DNA of 32,743 bases from Oscillospiraceae bacterium (GTDB taxonomy: Bacteria; Bacillota; Clostridia; Oscillospirales; Ruminococcaceae). The notes below the pieces were generated by a model. It had not been told where the DNA came from, searched no databases, and worked only from the letters and a program-made list of their open reading frames with translations. The position numbers were made by a program, and so were the translations under genes. Location of the stretch: contig JAFXHL010000019.1 in NCBI GenBank assembly GCA_017536405.1, positions 1-32,743 of the forward strand, read 5' to 3'. Shown here in pieces: positions 15,212 to 23,287 of the stretch (position 1 is the first letter of the stretch; every line of letters begins with the position of its first letter).

Positions 15212-15403
15212 TCACCCCATAATCCTTATAAGATTTTCCCATTCTTTTTCGTTATGGGTGTAAAAATCGCTCATCGAACGATTTATGCTGCTGCTCATCT
15301 TCTTAGTGATTTCTTCCTTTTCCTTTGAAGAAAATGAGTCGAGTTCACGACGACTTCCGTCATCGCAGATAATAACCGATGGTAATGCTTTGATTTCTTT
15401 CAT
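15212..15403 (-). CDS. Small hydrophilic protein, unknown
   Basis: This 63-residue protein starts at ATG 15403 with AAGGAGTG about 8 bases upstream. It begins MKEIKALPSVIICDDGSRRE, then a Ser/Lys-rich helix and an acidic/aromatic end. It has no membrane segment or Cys pair. The good ribosome binding site and the shared terminator support a real gene; I do not recognise the family. No promoter was found with confidence. Confidence 0.55.
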   Translation of the reverse strand: MKEIKALPSVIICDDGSRRELDSFSSKEKEEITKKMSSSINRSMSDFYTHNEKEWENLIRIMG

Positions 15404-15593
15404 AAAAAAATCACTCCTTATACTAAAGATATGTGAGGGCAAGAGGTTTAGTCCCTTTTTAAAAGACGAAAAACCTTTGCTGTATCTTAAAGTATATAAA
15501 AAAATAAAATAAATTATTTTTTCGACTTTTTTACAGAAATAAATCTTTTTTTATTTTTTATATATTTTTATATATTGGAGAAAGTCTGCACTA

Positions 15594-15622
15594 TTGAATT
15601 AACTCCGACAGTTTGATATAAT
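15594..15622 (+). promoter_or_regulatory. Strong promoter upstream of the XRE gene
   Basis: TTGAAT (15594-15599), a 17-base spacer, TATAAT (15617-15622), also with TG at the extended -10 position. Transcription should start near 15629. Confidence 0.75.
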
Positions 15623-15667
15623 TAACTCGGTGAATAAAATGGGACATTGTCTGTCACATTGAGAAAA

Positions 15668-15703
15668 ACAGGGCATTGCTCGCTTTGTGTCCTGTATTTT
15701 TTT
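15668..15703 (+). terminator. Attenuator-like terminator between promoter and XRE gene
   Basis: ACAGGGCA (15668-15675) pairs with TGTCCTGT (15688-15695, one G-U pair), followed after one A by seven T. An earlier GGACA (15642-15646) could pair with the TGTCC (15688-15692) instead and break the terminator. A possible 7-residue leader peptide lies at 15639-15662. Confidence 0.55.
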
Positions 15704-15741
15704 GTGGGGAATGATACAATGTTTTTAAAGGGGGTCGGAAA

Positions 15742-16869
15742 ATGGACCAGATCAGAATAGGAGAATTTTTAAAAGAACTCCGTAAAGAAAAAGGTCTTAC
15801 ACAAGAACAACTTGCCGAACAGTTCAATGTGTCAAGAAGATCTGTATCAAGATGGGAAACGGGAAGCAATCTTCCTGATCTCAGCATTCTTGTTGAACTG
15901 GCAGAATTTTATGATGTTGATATCAAAGAAATTATTGATGGAGCGAGGAAAAGCGAGATGATGAATGAAGAAGTAAAAGAGGTTGCTTTTAAGATGGCAG
16001 ACTATGCTGTCGAACAAAAGAGCAGGTTTTTAATCTGGATCAGACGGATAAGCCTTGTGGGCGTAGTTCTTATGGCTGTTATTCTGGGGTTACAGACCTT
16101 TAATTACGAAGCGGGAACAGGAACATTTTTATGCTATGTGTTTTCTGTTCTGGCATTTGTTGTTATGGTGATACTGTCGCTTTATACAAACGGGTTGCTT
16201 GAAGAAGATGCCAAACGAAAGAAATTTGTAAAAGGCTGTAAGATATTCATACTTATTGTCGGAATACTGGTATTATCATTTATAATGAAGTTCGGGTTTG
16301 TTTTAACAATGATTTTCTTTATGGAAAACACACCATATGAAACCCGTGTCGGTATAGAAAATTATGATAAAGCGAAGATATCAGAACAATATCGCAGTGA
16401 TCTCAGCGAATTATTTGTATTCCCCGAAGATACGAAAGATATGATTGAGCCGACATTTGTATCAAGTTTTAAGACGGGATTTTTTGATACAGACGGATAT
16501 ATGATTTTACAGGCAAGATATGATAAAGAAGATTACGACGCCGAAGTAAAGAGGCTTTCTTCAATAGAATGTACGGTAGATGATATAACGATAGGAATAA
16601 AATATGATGAAGAAAGTTATGCGTTGCCTGCGTATGTTGCGATAGACGGCTTTGATTATGAGTATGAATACGCACTGCTTGATGAGAAAAACCATACAAT
16701 AACATATATTATCCTCAGTTATCCCGAATATGTTGACCTGAGTGAATATGAGGAATATCTGAAACTTGACGCAGATGAATACAAGATAGAAGATACATTG
16801 AATCAGTTTTCTATTTATGAGCGTTACTATAAAGACGGTGTTTATATAGAATATTCAGATGAAAATTAA
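15742..16869 (+). CDS. Membrane-anchored XRE-family regulator
   Basis: This 375-residue protein has an N-terminal XRE helix-turn-helix (IGEFLKELRKEKGLTQEQLA, then SRRSVSRWETGSNLPD, residues about 6-50). Next come a linker and three hydrophobic segments (about 97-116, 127-147, 165-190) and an acidic C-terminal domain of about 180 residues with many Tyr/Asp/Glu. The C-terminal part probably lies outside the cell and may be a sensor, so the protein would couple an extracellular or membrane signal to DNA binding. This layout is common in Clostridia. A GGGGG box precedes ATG. It is possibly controlled by the attenuator upstream. A target gene cannot be named. Confidence 0.85.
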   Translation: MDQIRIGEFLKELRKEKGLTQEQLAEQFNVSRRSVSRWETGSNLPDLSILVELAEFYDVDIKEIIDGARKSEMMNEEVKEVAFKMADYAVEQKSRFLIWIRRISLVGVVLMAVILGLQTFNYEAGTGTFLCYVFSVLAFVVMVILSLYTNGLLEEDAKRKKFVKGCKIFILIVGILVLSFIMKFGFVLTMIFFMENTPYETRVGIENYDKAKISEQYRSDLSELFVFPEDTKDMIEPTFVSSFKTGFFDTDGYMILQARYDKEDYDAEVKRLSSIECTVDDITIGIKYDEESYALPAYVAIDGFDYEYEYALLDEKNHTITYIILSYPEYVDLSEYEEYLKLDADEYKIEDTLNQFSIYERYYKDGVYIEYSDEN

Positions 16870-16886
16870 ACTTTGAGATATAACAA

Positions 16887-16928
16887 AAATCCGTAGAAGA
16901 GTCTTTTTCTTCTACGGATTTATTTTTG
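16887..16928. terminator. Bidirectional terminator between convergent genes
   Basis: AAATCCGTAGAAGA (16887-16900), 7-base loop, TCTTCTACGGATTT (16908-16921), then ATTTTTG. It serves the XRE gene and the M28 peptidase gene. Confidence 0.92.
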
Positions 16929-19253
16929 TTATGAAAGTTCGAATGCTTTTTGTAACCACAGGTTGAAATGTAAATCATCCTCGGGGTCATAATTTTCGGG
17001 GATAAGTACGGGGTAATCGGTGATATATTCCGTGATATAAGCCTCGCCCTTACCGCCTACAAGAGTGATTTTACAGTCATTTCTTGCATCTATAAAAGCA
17101 TATCCGTGTTCGGGGATTTCCATAGTCTGAACGTGTGTTCCGTTATCGATTATTACATACTTTGCCTCTTCAGAATATATGGTGATATCGAAAATTGATT
17201 TTTCGTGAGCAGGTTTTATGTCGATAGTGTTCCCCTCACAGCTTACAAGTGAAGAAATACCGATATCAAGCATTTCCGTTTCACAGATATAGCCCTCTTC
17301 ATAGTCGTCATATTCCATATTTTCGGGAGCGTATTTTTTAAGTCCCTTATAAGCGCTGAAATCATATATCGCATAGATTGAATATGTTTCACCGTCGGTT
17401 GAATAAACGATTGCGTTGTCATATATATGATGGATTCCGTCACCGAGGTTTGAATGTTCACTTACGGGAGTAAGGCTTACACAAAGGAAGATAACAAACG
17501 AAACTGCGATGATATGAAGTGCCCCAGCGACATTGGGGAGCGGTTTACTCTTATCTTTTCTTAAAAGGAAATTAACCGAGAAATATCCGCATATATCAGA
17601 AATAAATGCACTCATACCGAATATCACAACAGCGAACAATGCAGAGAAAACATAGCAGAGAGAAAGCCCCAAAGCAGAAAAGGCGATCGTTATTATCGGC
17701 ATTATTATAGGAAGACAGAGCGCTGTCGAAAGAAGTTCGAAATGATAGTTTTCCGTTTCGGGTTTTATTGTGATTAAAAGTTCGTTTATCATTAAAAGAA
17801 TTCCGCTGAAAATAAAGAGATAACTTGCATCGGGGACAAGGAATGTCATAACAATTCCTATAAAAATATGGATGTATGAAAATGCCCTTCTTATGTCGCC
17901 CTTTTCGGTTTTAAAGAGTTTGCAGAAAAGATGTGAAGTAAGTGTTGTAACACCGAGAGTCAGAATCATAATCCCCACAACGATAGCTGTGTTTGAAGAG
18001 AAAACTCTTCCTATCATATGAAAAACTATCGTTCCTGCCATAGCGGCAATAGTCTGGAAAAGATAGTAGCAACCAAAAGAAAGCCCCGCTGAAAGAACAA
18101 TTCCTATAATAATTATAAGAAACGCCTTTAAAGTTTTTATAAGATTTTTCTTTTTACTTACTATTCCGATTATGATATTTGAAAGAAGAAGTAAAATCCC
18201 AATTACTGCGAGAACTACCGAAAACGCGTGGTTATAGACAACGTCGCCTATATTGAGATATGAAAAGAAGATTGCGTTTTCTTTCGCTTCATAGAGTGAG
18301 TCGAGGTCGTAATTCGCGAGTTTGTCGATAAGATTATTAACAATCTGCGCTTGTTGTGAAAGGCAGGACTCACGGATATTTTCGGGACTGTCATTCGGTG
18401 TATGATAATTTTCGCCCTCACCGATGTTTGCTATATTAACGCCCTGATAATATGGTTTGAGGTTAGAAAAGTCCGTTCCGTTAGGCATCATATCATAAAT
18501 CATTGTAGCCGTAGAACAGGTGAAAAGATTCTCGTTTACTTCTGCGAAAAGTTTTACTGTGTTGTAATTATCAGCAGAAGTTTCAAACATTATCTGCGTT
18601 CCCGAAGTTCCTCTTGCTTCAAGATTTATAGCGAAATTTATGCGAGAAAGAAGATTATCAAAACCTTTAAATTCACCCATAAATGCCTTTGAGCCTAAAA
18701 GACCGTATTCTTCACCGTTTACAAAACAGAATACAAGGTCGTTTTCTATTGTATAGCCTTTTTCCATCTTATCCATATAATAACGGATTGCTTCAAGCAT
18801 TGTAGCGCAGGCGCAGGCGTCATCAGCAGCGCCGGGGCCCGTATTCGCAGAGTCGAAATGCGCCATTGTCATAACGGCCTGATTTGTTTTATTTTGCGAA
18901 TTCGCAGGAATATGTACTATTATGTTATCGAGATAAAAACTCTGATACCTTGTTTTTGAAAGGTCGTTATCGTCGGTAACAAAACTCTGTATAAGGTAGG
19001 CAGGCTTTTCTGTGGTATCGGAATTTACTATGCCTAAAGCTTCAAGTTCTGATATAATGTATTCCTGAACCTTTTTGTTTTCCTCATCGTGAACTATCGA
19101 GTGAGTTCTGTCGGCACATATATTTTCAATGTGGGAATAGATATTGTCGTGGTTGAAATCAGATTTTACGGGGAGTTCTTCTGAGTCAACAAGCGACAAT
19201 ACAAACGAAATGCAGACAAGAAGCGAAAAAACTATGGGAAATATTTTTTTCAT
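16929..19253 (-). CDS. Membrane M28-family zinc aminopeptidase
   Basis: This 774-residue protein starts with a signal-like helix (MKKIFPIVFSLLVCISFVLS), then an M28 catalytic domain outside the membrane: AHFDSANTGPGAADD (His132, Asp144), NGEEYGLLGS (Glu181 base, Glu182 ligand), NLEARG (Glu212) and YHTPNDSPEN (final His). About eight hydrophobic helices follow (roughly 345-610) and a C-terminal beta-rich domain. The plan is that of ER metallopeptidase-like membrane M28 proteins seen in Firmicutes. It should trim peptides at the cell surface. All metal ligands are present. AAGGAG precedes the start and a sigma-A promoter lies 40 bases upstream. Confidence 0.9.
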   Translation of the reverse strand: MKKIFPIVFSLLVCISFVLSLVDSEELPVKSDFNHDNIYSHIENICADRTHSIVHDEENKKVQEYIISELEALGIVNSDTTEKPAYLIQSFVTDDNDLSKTRYQSFYLDNIIVHIPANSQNKTNQAVMTMAHFDSANTGPGAADDACACATMLEAIRYYMDKMEKGYTIENDLVFCFVNGEEYGLLGSKAFMGEFKGFDNLLSRINFAINLEARGTSGTQIMFETSADNYNTVKLFAEVNENLFTCSTATMIYDMMPNGTDFSNLKPYYQGVNIANIGEGENYHTPNDSPENIRESCLSQQAQIVNNLIDKLANYDLDSLYEAKENAIFFSYLNIGDVVYNHAFSVVLAVIGILLLLSNIIIGIVSKKKNLIKTLKAFLIIIIGIVLSAGLSFGCYYLFQTIAAMAGTIVFHMIGRVFSSNTAIVVGIMILTLGVTTLTSHLFCKLFKTEKGDIRRAFSYIHIFIGIVMTFLVPDASYLFIFSGILLMINELLITIKPETENYHFELLSTALCLPIIMPIITIAFSALGLSLCYVFSALFAVVIFGMSAFISDICGYFSVNFLLRKDKSKPLPNVAGALHIIAVSFVIFLCVSLTPVSEHSNLGDGIHHIYDNAIVYSTDGETYSIYAIYDFSAYKGLKKYAPENMEYDDYEEGYICETEMLDIGISSLVSCEGNTIDIKPAHEKSIFDITIYSEEAKYVIIDNGTHVQTMEIPEHGYAFIDARNDCKITLVGGKGEAYITEYITDYPVLIPENYDPEDDLHFNLWLQKAFELS

Positions 19254-19292
19254 TTTAGTTCTCCTTTTTATTTATATTATTTATATAAACCT

Positions 19293-19321
19293 ATGATAGT
19301 ATATAAATGGAATTTGGTCAA
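19293..19321 (-). promoter_or_regulatory. Sigma-A promoter of the M28 gene
   Basis: On the minus strand: TTGACC (19321-19316), 17-base spacer, TATCAT (19298-19293). Confidence 0.75.
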
Positions 19322-19364
19322 GCAAATCACAAGGATTTTTATATTTGTTTTTCTTGCGTGTCAA

Positions 19365-19393
19365 TTGTCATTCAGATAAGTTTATGATATAAT
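19365..19393 (+). promoter_or_regulatory. Sigma-A promoter, plus strand
   Basis: TTGTCA (19365-19370), 17-base spacer, TATAAT (19388-19393). It directs transcription toward the second AAA+ gene through about 190 bases of leader. A further -10 (TATAAT, about 19530-19535) lies closer to that gene. Confidence 0.7.
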
Positions 19394-19424
19394 ATCTTTA
19401 AAATTATTATCGCAGGTGAATTTA

Positions 19425-19538
19425 ATGATAAATCCATTCGGTAAAAAATCATCTCCTGTATATTGTATATTAAATATAACAACATACGGGATTTATTGTA
19501 CATACATTCACCCATATAAAATGATATTATATAATTAA
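19425..19538 (+). CDS. Possible 37-residue ORF in the leader of the second AAA+ gene
   Basis: ATG 19425, with a weak AGGTG box 8 bases upstream, opens MINPFGKKSSPVYCI and ends at TAA 19538. It lies directly behind a good promoter. It matches nothing I know, and it may be a leader or a gene remnant. Confidence 0.25.
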   Translation: MINPFGKKSSPVYCILNITTYGIYCTYIHPYKMILYN

Positions 19539-19582
19539 GGGATATTTTTCGCTTGCTATTATAAAATATGGAGGACAAAACA

Positions 19583-20773
19583 ATGATGGAATTTGAAAAG
19601 ATTATCGGCTACAAAGCGGTCAAAAACGAACTTATCAAAGTCTGCGATATGGTTCATAACAAAGAGGTTTATGAAAATCTCGGCGCAAAACTTCCTCATG
19701 GGGTTCTGATTTATGGCGGGTCGGGGTTCGGGAAGACTTTTATGTCAGAGTGTCTTATCAGAGAAACGGGCCTTGAATCCTATAAAGTAAAACGCAGTAT
19801 GGGAACAGATGAAATTACAGGAATTTTCAGTCAGGCAAAAGAAAATGCCCCTTCTGTCGTTTTCCTTGATGATATAGATAAACTCGCAAACGAAATATAT
19901 ATCGAAGAAATTGATGAGCTATATAATTCCAATGTTCTGATTATAGCAACAGCAACCGATTCCGACAAACTCCCCGATTATCTTAATGGCTACTTTGATA
20001 AAAGGATCGAAATATGTCGCCTTACAGAAAAAGATGCTTGTGAAATTATTGAATATTATCTTGAAAGCAAGAAGATTTCTTCTGATGTCAACAGAGAAGA
20101 TGTAATTAAAATGATCAGTAATACTTCCTGCAAAGAGATTGAAACAATTTTCAATGAAGCATCAATCAACGCAGCATTTGCAAGACACGATTCTATCTCA
20201 ATAGAAGATCTGATAAAAGCAGTGCTTTGTGTTCAGCATAATTCAACTGAGAGTTTCACAGAAATGCCCGAAGAAGAGTTGAGAAAAATCGCATTACACG
20301 AAGCAGGACACCTTGTTGTCAGCGAAGTGTTATACCCAGAGAGTATAGGTCTTGCTTCTTTAAGACGTGGGTTTACCCGTCGCTGTAAGGATATAATGGA
20401 CAATGAGTATTACATTCTGGTTTCTCTTGCAGGAAAAGCAGCAATCGAACTTTATTATTCGGGAAAATGTGCCGATGGGTGTAGCTCTGATCTTAATAAG
20501 GCATTCAGAGAAATAAGGAATATGATTTCTGAAAACGGTGCATCAGGGCTTGGAATGCTTGATGTTGCGGCAAGCCGTTTCCCCGAAATTTCTGAAAATC
20601 TGAATGCAAGAAACGAGGCTGTTGTTCACGCAGAACTCGAACGCTATATGTTTAAAGCAAGGGATATTCTTATTAAAAACAGAGAGTTCCTTGAAAAAAC
20701 AGCAGAACTTCTTTCAGAAAAAGAAATACTTCTGTATTCGGATATAAAAGCGTTGAGGGAAAGGGTACAGTAA
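19583..20773 (+). CDS. Soluble FtsH-like AAA+ zinc protease paralogue with degenerate arginine finger
   Basis: This 396-residue protein is clearly homologous to the protein at 5823-7103 (shared IIGY, NLGAKLPHG, VSLAGKAA and ELERY-FKARD blocks). Walker A is GGSGFGKT (45-52), Walker B VVFLDD, HEAGH 239-243, and the third zinc ligand is in GCSSDLNKA (Asp303). The segment TRSGRFDRK of the paralogue is shortened to NGYFDKR, so the canonical arginine finger is gone, and a stretch after Walker B is about 15 residues shorter. The peptidase should be intact but ATP hydrolysis in a ring may be impaired or rely on a partner. The start 19583 is set by GGAGG 8 bases upstream and by alignment. Transcribed together with a small zinc-ribbon gene. 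Confidence 0.88.
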   Translation: MMEFEKIIGYKAVKNELIKVCDMVHNKEVYENLGAKLPHGVLIYGGSGFGKTFMSECLIRETGLESYKVKRSMGTDEITGIFSQAKENAPSVVFLDDIDKLANEIYIEEIDELYNSNVLIIATATDSDKLPDYLNGYFDKRIEICRLTEKDACEIIEYYLESKKISSDVNREDVIKMISNTSCKEIETIFNEASINAAFARHDSISIEDLIKAVLCVQHNSTESFTEMPEEELRKIALHEAGHLVVSEVLYPESIGLASLRRGFTRRCKDIMDNEYYILVSLAGKAAIELYYSGKCADGCSSDLNKAFREIRNMISENGASGLGMLDVAASRFPEISENLNARNEAVVHAELERYMFKARDILIKNREFLEKTAELLSEKEILLYSDIKALRERVQ

Positions 20774-20825
20774 ACTGTCCTTAAGATACTAAATCATTAT
20801 GTATAATAAAGCAGGAGGTGCTATT

Positions 20826-20975
20826 ATGAAAATATCATATTGTGATAAATGCCCCTATAAACTCGGACTTATAAAAATGCTTATAAACCCCTGTCCTAAA
20901 TGCAAAATGACAAACTATTCTACATATAAGGAATTTATAAAGCAGATGGATAAAGGAGAGAAACATGAAGATTGA
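20826..20975 (+). CDS. Small zinc-ribbon protein, 49 residues
   Basis: ATG 20826 is preceded by AGGAGG (spacing 7). The protein begins MKISYCDKCPYKLGLIKM and has CxxC (Cys6, Cys9) and a second CPKC (Cys23, Cys26), a typical four-Cys zinc ribbon, followed by a charged helix. The function is unknown; such small proteins often adapt larger enzymes. It lies 52 bases after the AAA+ paralogue. A -10-like TATAAT (20802-20807) may give it its own promoter. Its end overlaps the next (broken) gene by 11 bases. Confidence 0.7.
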   Translation: MKISYCDKCPYKLGLIKMLINPCPKCKMTNYSTYKEFIKQMDKGEKHED

Positions 20976-21215
20976 AACAGAAGAACTAAAAGCCCTGATT
21001 CCATCTGAAGATTTCAGAAAGCAGCGCTTTTCTATCACAGAGAACTGCCTCTTGAAAGATATGAGGCGAAGATTAATACAGAAAAAACTGTTGCGGGAGT
21101 CCGTGATAATTTTCTGATTGAAGTGAGCAACTTATATAAAGGCAAATCCGCTCTTGACAGCCTGTATTATTGGGGAACGGAATACAGAAAAATCAAGAGA
21201 GGGCATTCTGAATGA
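20965..21215 (+). pseudogene. Frameshifted small gene (about 83 residues when restored)
   Basis: ATG 20965 follows AAAGGAGAG and opens MKIETEELKALIPSEDF; the frame then turns to nonsense and stops near 21116. Adding one base in the GATTTCAG stretch at about 21010-21017 joins it to a clean frame (QKAALFYHRELPLERYEAK ... LYYWGTEYRKIKRGHSE) ending at TGA 21213-21215. A loss of one T is the simplest explanation, either a real mutation or a sequencing error. The family is not recognised; the product would be helical and soluble. Confidence 0.6.
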
Positions 21216-21235
21216 TTAAAAAATTGAAGAATAAA

Positions 21236-21270
21236 AATGAACAAGTCCGTTAAAAACGGACTTGTTCATT
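21236..21270 (-). terminator. Terminator of the minus-strand membrane operon
   Basis: AATGAACAAGTCCGTT (21236-21251) and AACGGACTTGTTCATT (21255-21270) form a 16-bp stem. The T-run lies on the minus-strand exit side (TTTTTAT), so it mainly ends the operon 26598-21293. Confidence 0.85.
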
Positions 21271-21292
21271 TAAAAGAGAGGGGCGTTGTCGT

Positions 21293-23284
21293 TTACACCT
21301 CTACAAAATCGGGAACAATATATCTTCCGCTGAAGAAGTTTATATATTCTTTTTTGCCGTTCTGAACTCTTATCGGAATGCAGGGAAGATTATCTTTCGC
21401 AAAGATAACACCACTGCAATCATATCTTTCATCTTTATAGCCTGTAAAGACTGTGTTGTTTTCTATAAAGATGTTAAACTCCTTTATATTCAGAAAATCG
21501 TGGAGAAGTTCTGTTGCAAAAAGAAGAAAGCCCTTTAAAATGTTGCTGTTTTCTTCCTTTACAGAGCCGTGGCCTCTTGTCTTGTTTCTTATGATGTCGA
21601 TTATCTGACATAATCCGCATAAATCAAGCTCATCACAAGATGTCGGCATAAGGTTGAAATATGTCATCGCAAATGAAAATATGGGCATTAACTGCAAGGG
21701 GATTTCTATTGTCTTTCTGAGATTTGTTTCGCTTTCGGGAGAGAGCAAAAGTATCATTCCCGCAAGGTCTTCAAAATTTGATTTAACCTCATAACTTTCA
21801 GCGTCGCCACCATATTTCATATGATAATATATCGAAACCGTTCTCAATATAAAATCGATATAGTCAAAAGATGCCATTATTCTTTTAACATCAGAAGGCT
21901 CAAAGACCATATTCTTGAATATGCTGTAAAGATATTCGTTATCGGGGTTTATTTCAGGCGTCAAGCCGACGCTTATAAGGGGCGAACAAATTCTCGGCTC
22001 GGGCCCGTTAAGATAGTTAGCAAACATTCTGCTGAACCAGATGCTTTTCATTCGGGTAGTTTTTAATTTGTCGATAGTCATAATGTTCATCAGAATCTGT
22101 TCTTCATCAGGGGGAGGAGTATCATCGGGGAATGCTTTTAAATATTCGTTATATTCCGCTACTTCTCTGTCCAGTTCTTCCTGCATTTCAGGAGAGAGCG
22201 CTTCGTTCTTTGCTATCTCTTTTGCACCATCACCGATTTCCTTTAAGATATGGCGTATCTCCTTGTTTTCCTCGGGAGTTCCTATTTCTCTCGCAAGTGG
22301 TATTTTTGCGTTTGAAAGACTTAAAAGATTGAGAACTTTATAAGAGGGGAAAGAAACGATGCTTATATCCTTTGCAAGACCGAAATCAAAATCCTTTTCG
22401 CTGATTTTTGTCTTTGCGTTTACAAGACCTATTGTAAGAAAAGCATATTTTGAAGAAGATTTACGGAAATCACGATAGGTTTCCTTTACAAAAGCCTCTG
22501 TATCGGAAATCTTGTTGCAATCCGCAACGACGATGTAGTTTATAAGTTTTTCCATATCATACTGATATGAGGGAATGTCTTTCAGTAACGGGTCGAGTTC
22601 GTTTGTCTTGTCAAGGAAAATCATTCTGTCTTTCAAAAAATTACCCGTAGAAAACGAGCTTATCATATAATCGGTTAAATTTCTTACAACGATAGTTTTT
22701 GCGTCAAGAAAAGCGGCGGCAAAGTTATCGTATTCGGCAGCAGCAGCCTTGAAAAATCCGAGTTTGTATTTACGGATTTCATTCTTTTTACTTAAATCGT
22801 AAGAGGATTTTATTATATCCGCAAGGATTATTATATAAACGACTGCGTTTGTAAATCCTGCGAAAAAGAGATAATCTTCATTCAGCGCATCAATATATCC
22901 CATCATAAAAGCAAATGGAATAAGGAGCAGAAGCATAGTTATAAAACAGAATCTTTCTGCTTTTATACGACTGTTTTTCTTATAAAGATCAAGTTCTGTA
23001 TTGAGTTGTTTTTTATGAATCTTATACTCACTTGCTAAAAACAATCTTATCAGCATAAGTATATCCGCAAGGATGATAACTGCAAAACAAACGAACATAA
23101 ACCAGCCGAATTTACCTGCATAGGAAATATCGGATTTTGAAAAATCTTCGGGGAAACGGAATATATCCATAGTTACTACATAACACGCCCTGAAATGCAA
23201 TAAGTCCATTATAAGCTTTGCTGTAAAACTTGTGATAAGAAGTGTTTTCCAGCCCTCAAACCTTGGTAATGAAAATTTCTTCAT
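21293..23284 (-). CDS. Large membrane protein with C-terminal HEPN-type RN-x4-H motif
   Basis: No named family is recognised for this 663-residue protein. Residues 1-165 contain four hydrophobic helices in two pairs (about 15-30 and 58-83; about 111-130 and 138-158), followed by about 500 cytoplasmic residues including an acidic, Pro-rich linker (DDTPPPDEEQ). Near the C-terminus the helix pair around IIDIIRNKTRGHGSV carries Arg566 and His572 in the RN-x4-H arrangement typical of HEPN ribonuclease domains. The last 60 residues are beta-like. AAAGGAGGA precedes ATG, three codons after the upstream stop, so translation is coupled to the 607-residue protein, which has the same layout and C-terminal motif. 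A membrane-bound RNase is a fair inference, not shown. Confidence 0.75.
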   Translation of the reverse strand: MKKFSLPRFEGWKTLLITSFTAKLIMDLLHFRACYVVTMDIFRFPEDFSKSDISYAGKFGWFMFVCFAVIILADILMLIRLFLASEYKIHKKQLNTELDLYKKNSRIKAERFCFITMLLLLIPFAFMMGYIDALNEDYLFFAGFTNAVVYIIILADIIKSSYDLSKKNEIRKYKLGFFKAAAAEYDNFAAAFLDAKTIVVRNLTDYMISSFSTGNFLKDRMIFLDKTNELDPLLKDIPSYQYDMEKLINYIVVADCNKISDTEAFVKETYRDFRKSSSKYAFLTIGLVNAKTKISEKDFDFGLAKDISIVSFPSYKVLNLLSLSNAKIPLAREIGTPEENKEIRHILKEIGDGAKEIAKNEALSPEMQEELDREVAEYNEYLKAFPDDTPPPDEEQILMNIMTIDKLKTTRMKSIWFSRMFANYLNGPEPRICSPLISVGLTPEINPDNEYLYSIFKNMVFEPSDVKRIMASFDYIDFILRTVSIYYHMKYGGDAESYEVKSNFEDLAGMILLLSPESETNLRKTIEIPLQLMPIFSFAMTYFNLMPTSCDELDLCGLCQIIDIIRNKTRGHGSVKEENSNILKGFLLFATELLHDFLNIKEFNIFIENNTVFTGYKDERYDCSGVIFAKDNLPCIPIRVQNGKKEYINFFSGRYIVPDFVEV

Positions 23285-23287
23285 ATG

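Larger units (their letters stand above)
15404..15741. other. Intergenic region with an AT-rich tract and a promoter-terminator unit
   Basis: About 340 bases without a gene. 15480-15575 is extremely AT-rich. It is followed by a strong promoter (15594-15622), a short transcript region, a hairpin with a T-run (15668-15703) and an extended -10 (TG-A-TACAAT, 15712-15720) just before the XRE gene. Confidence 0.6.
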
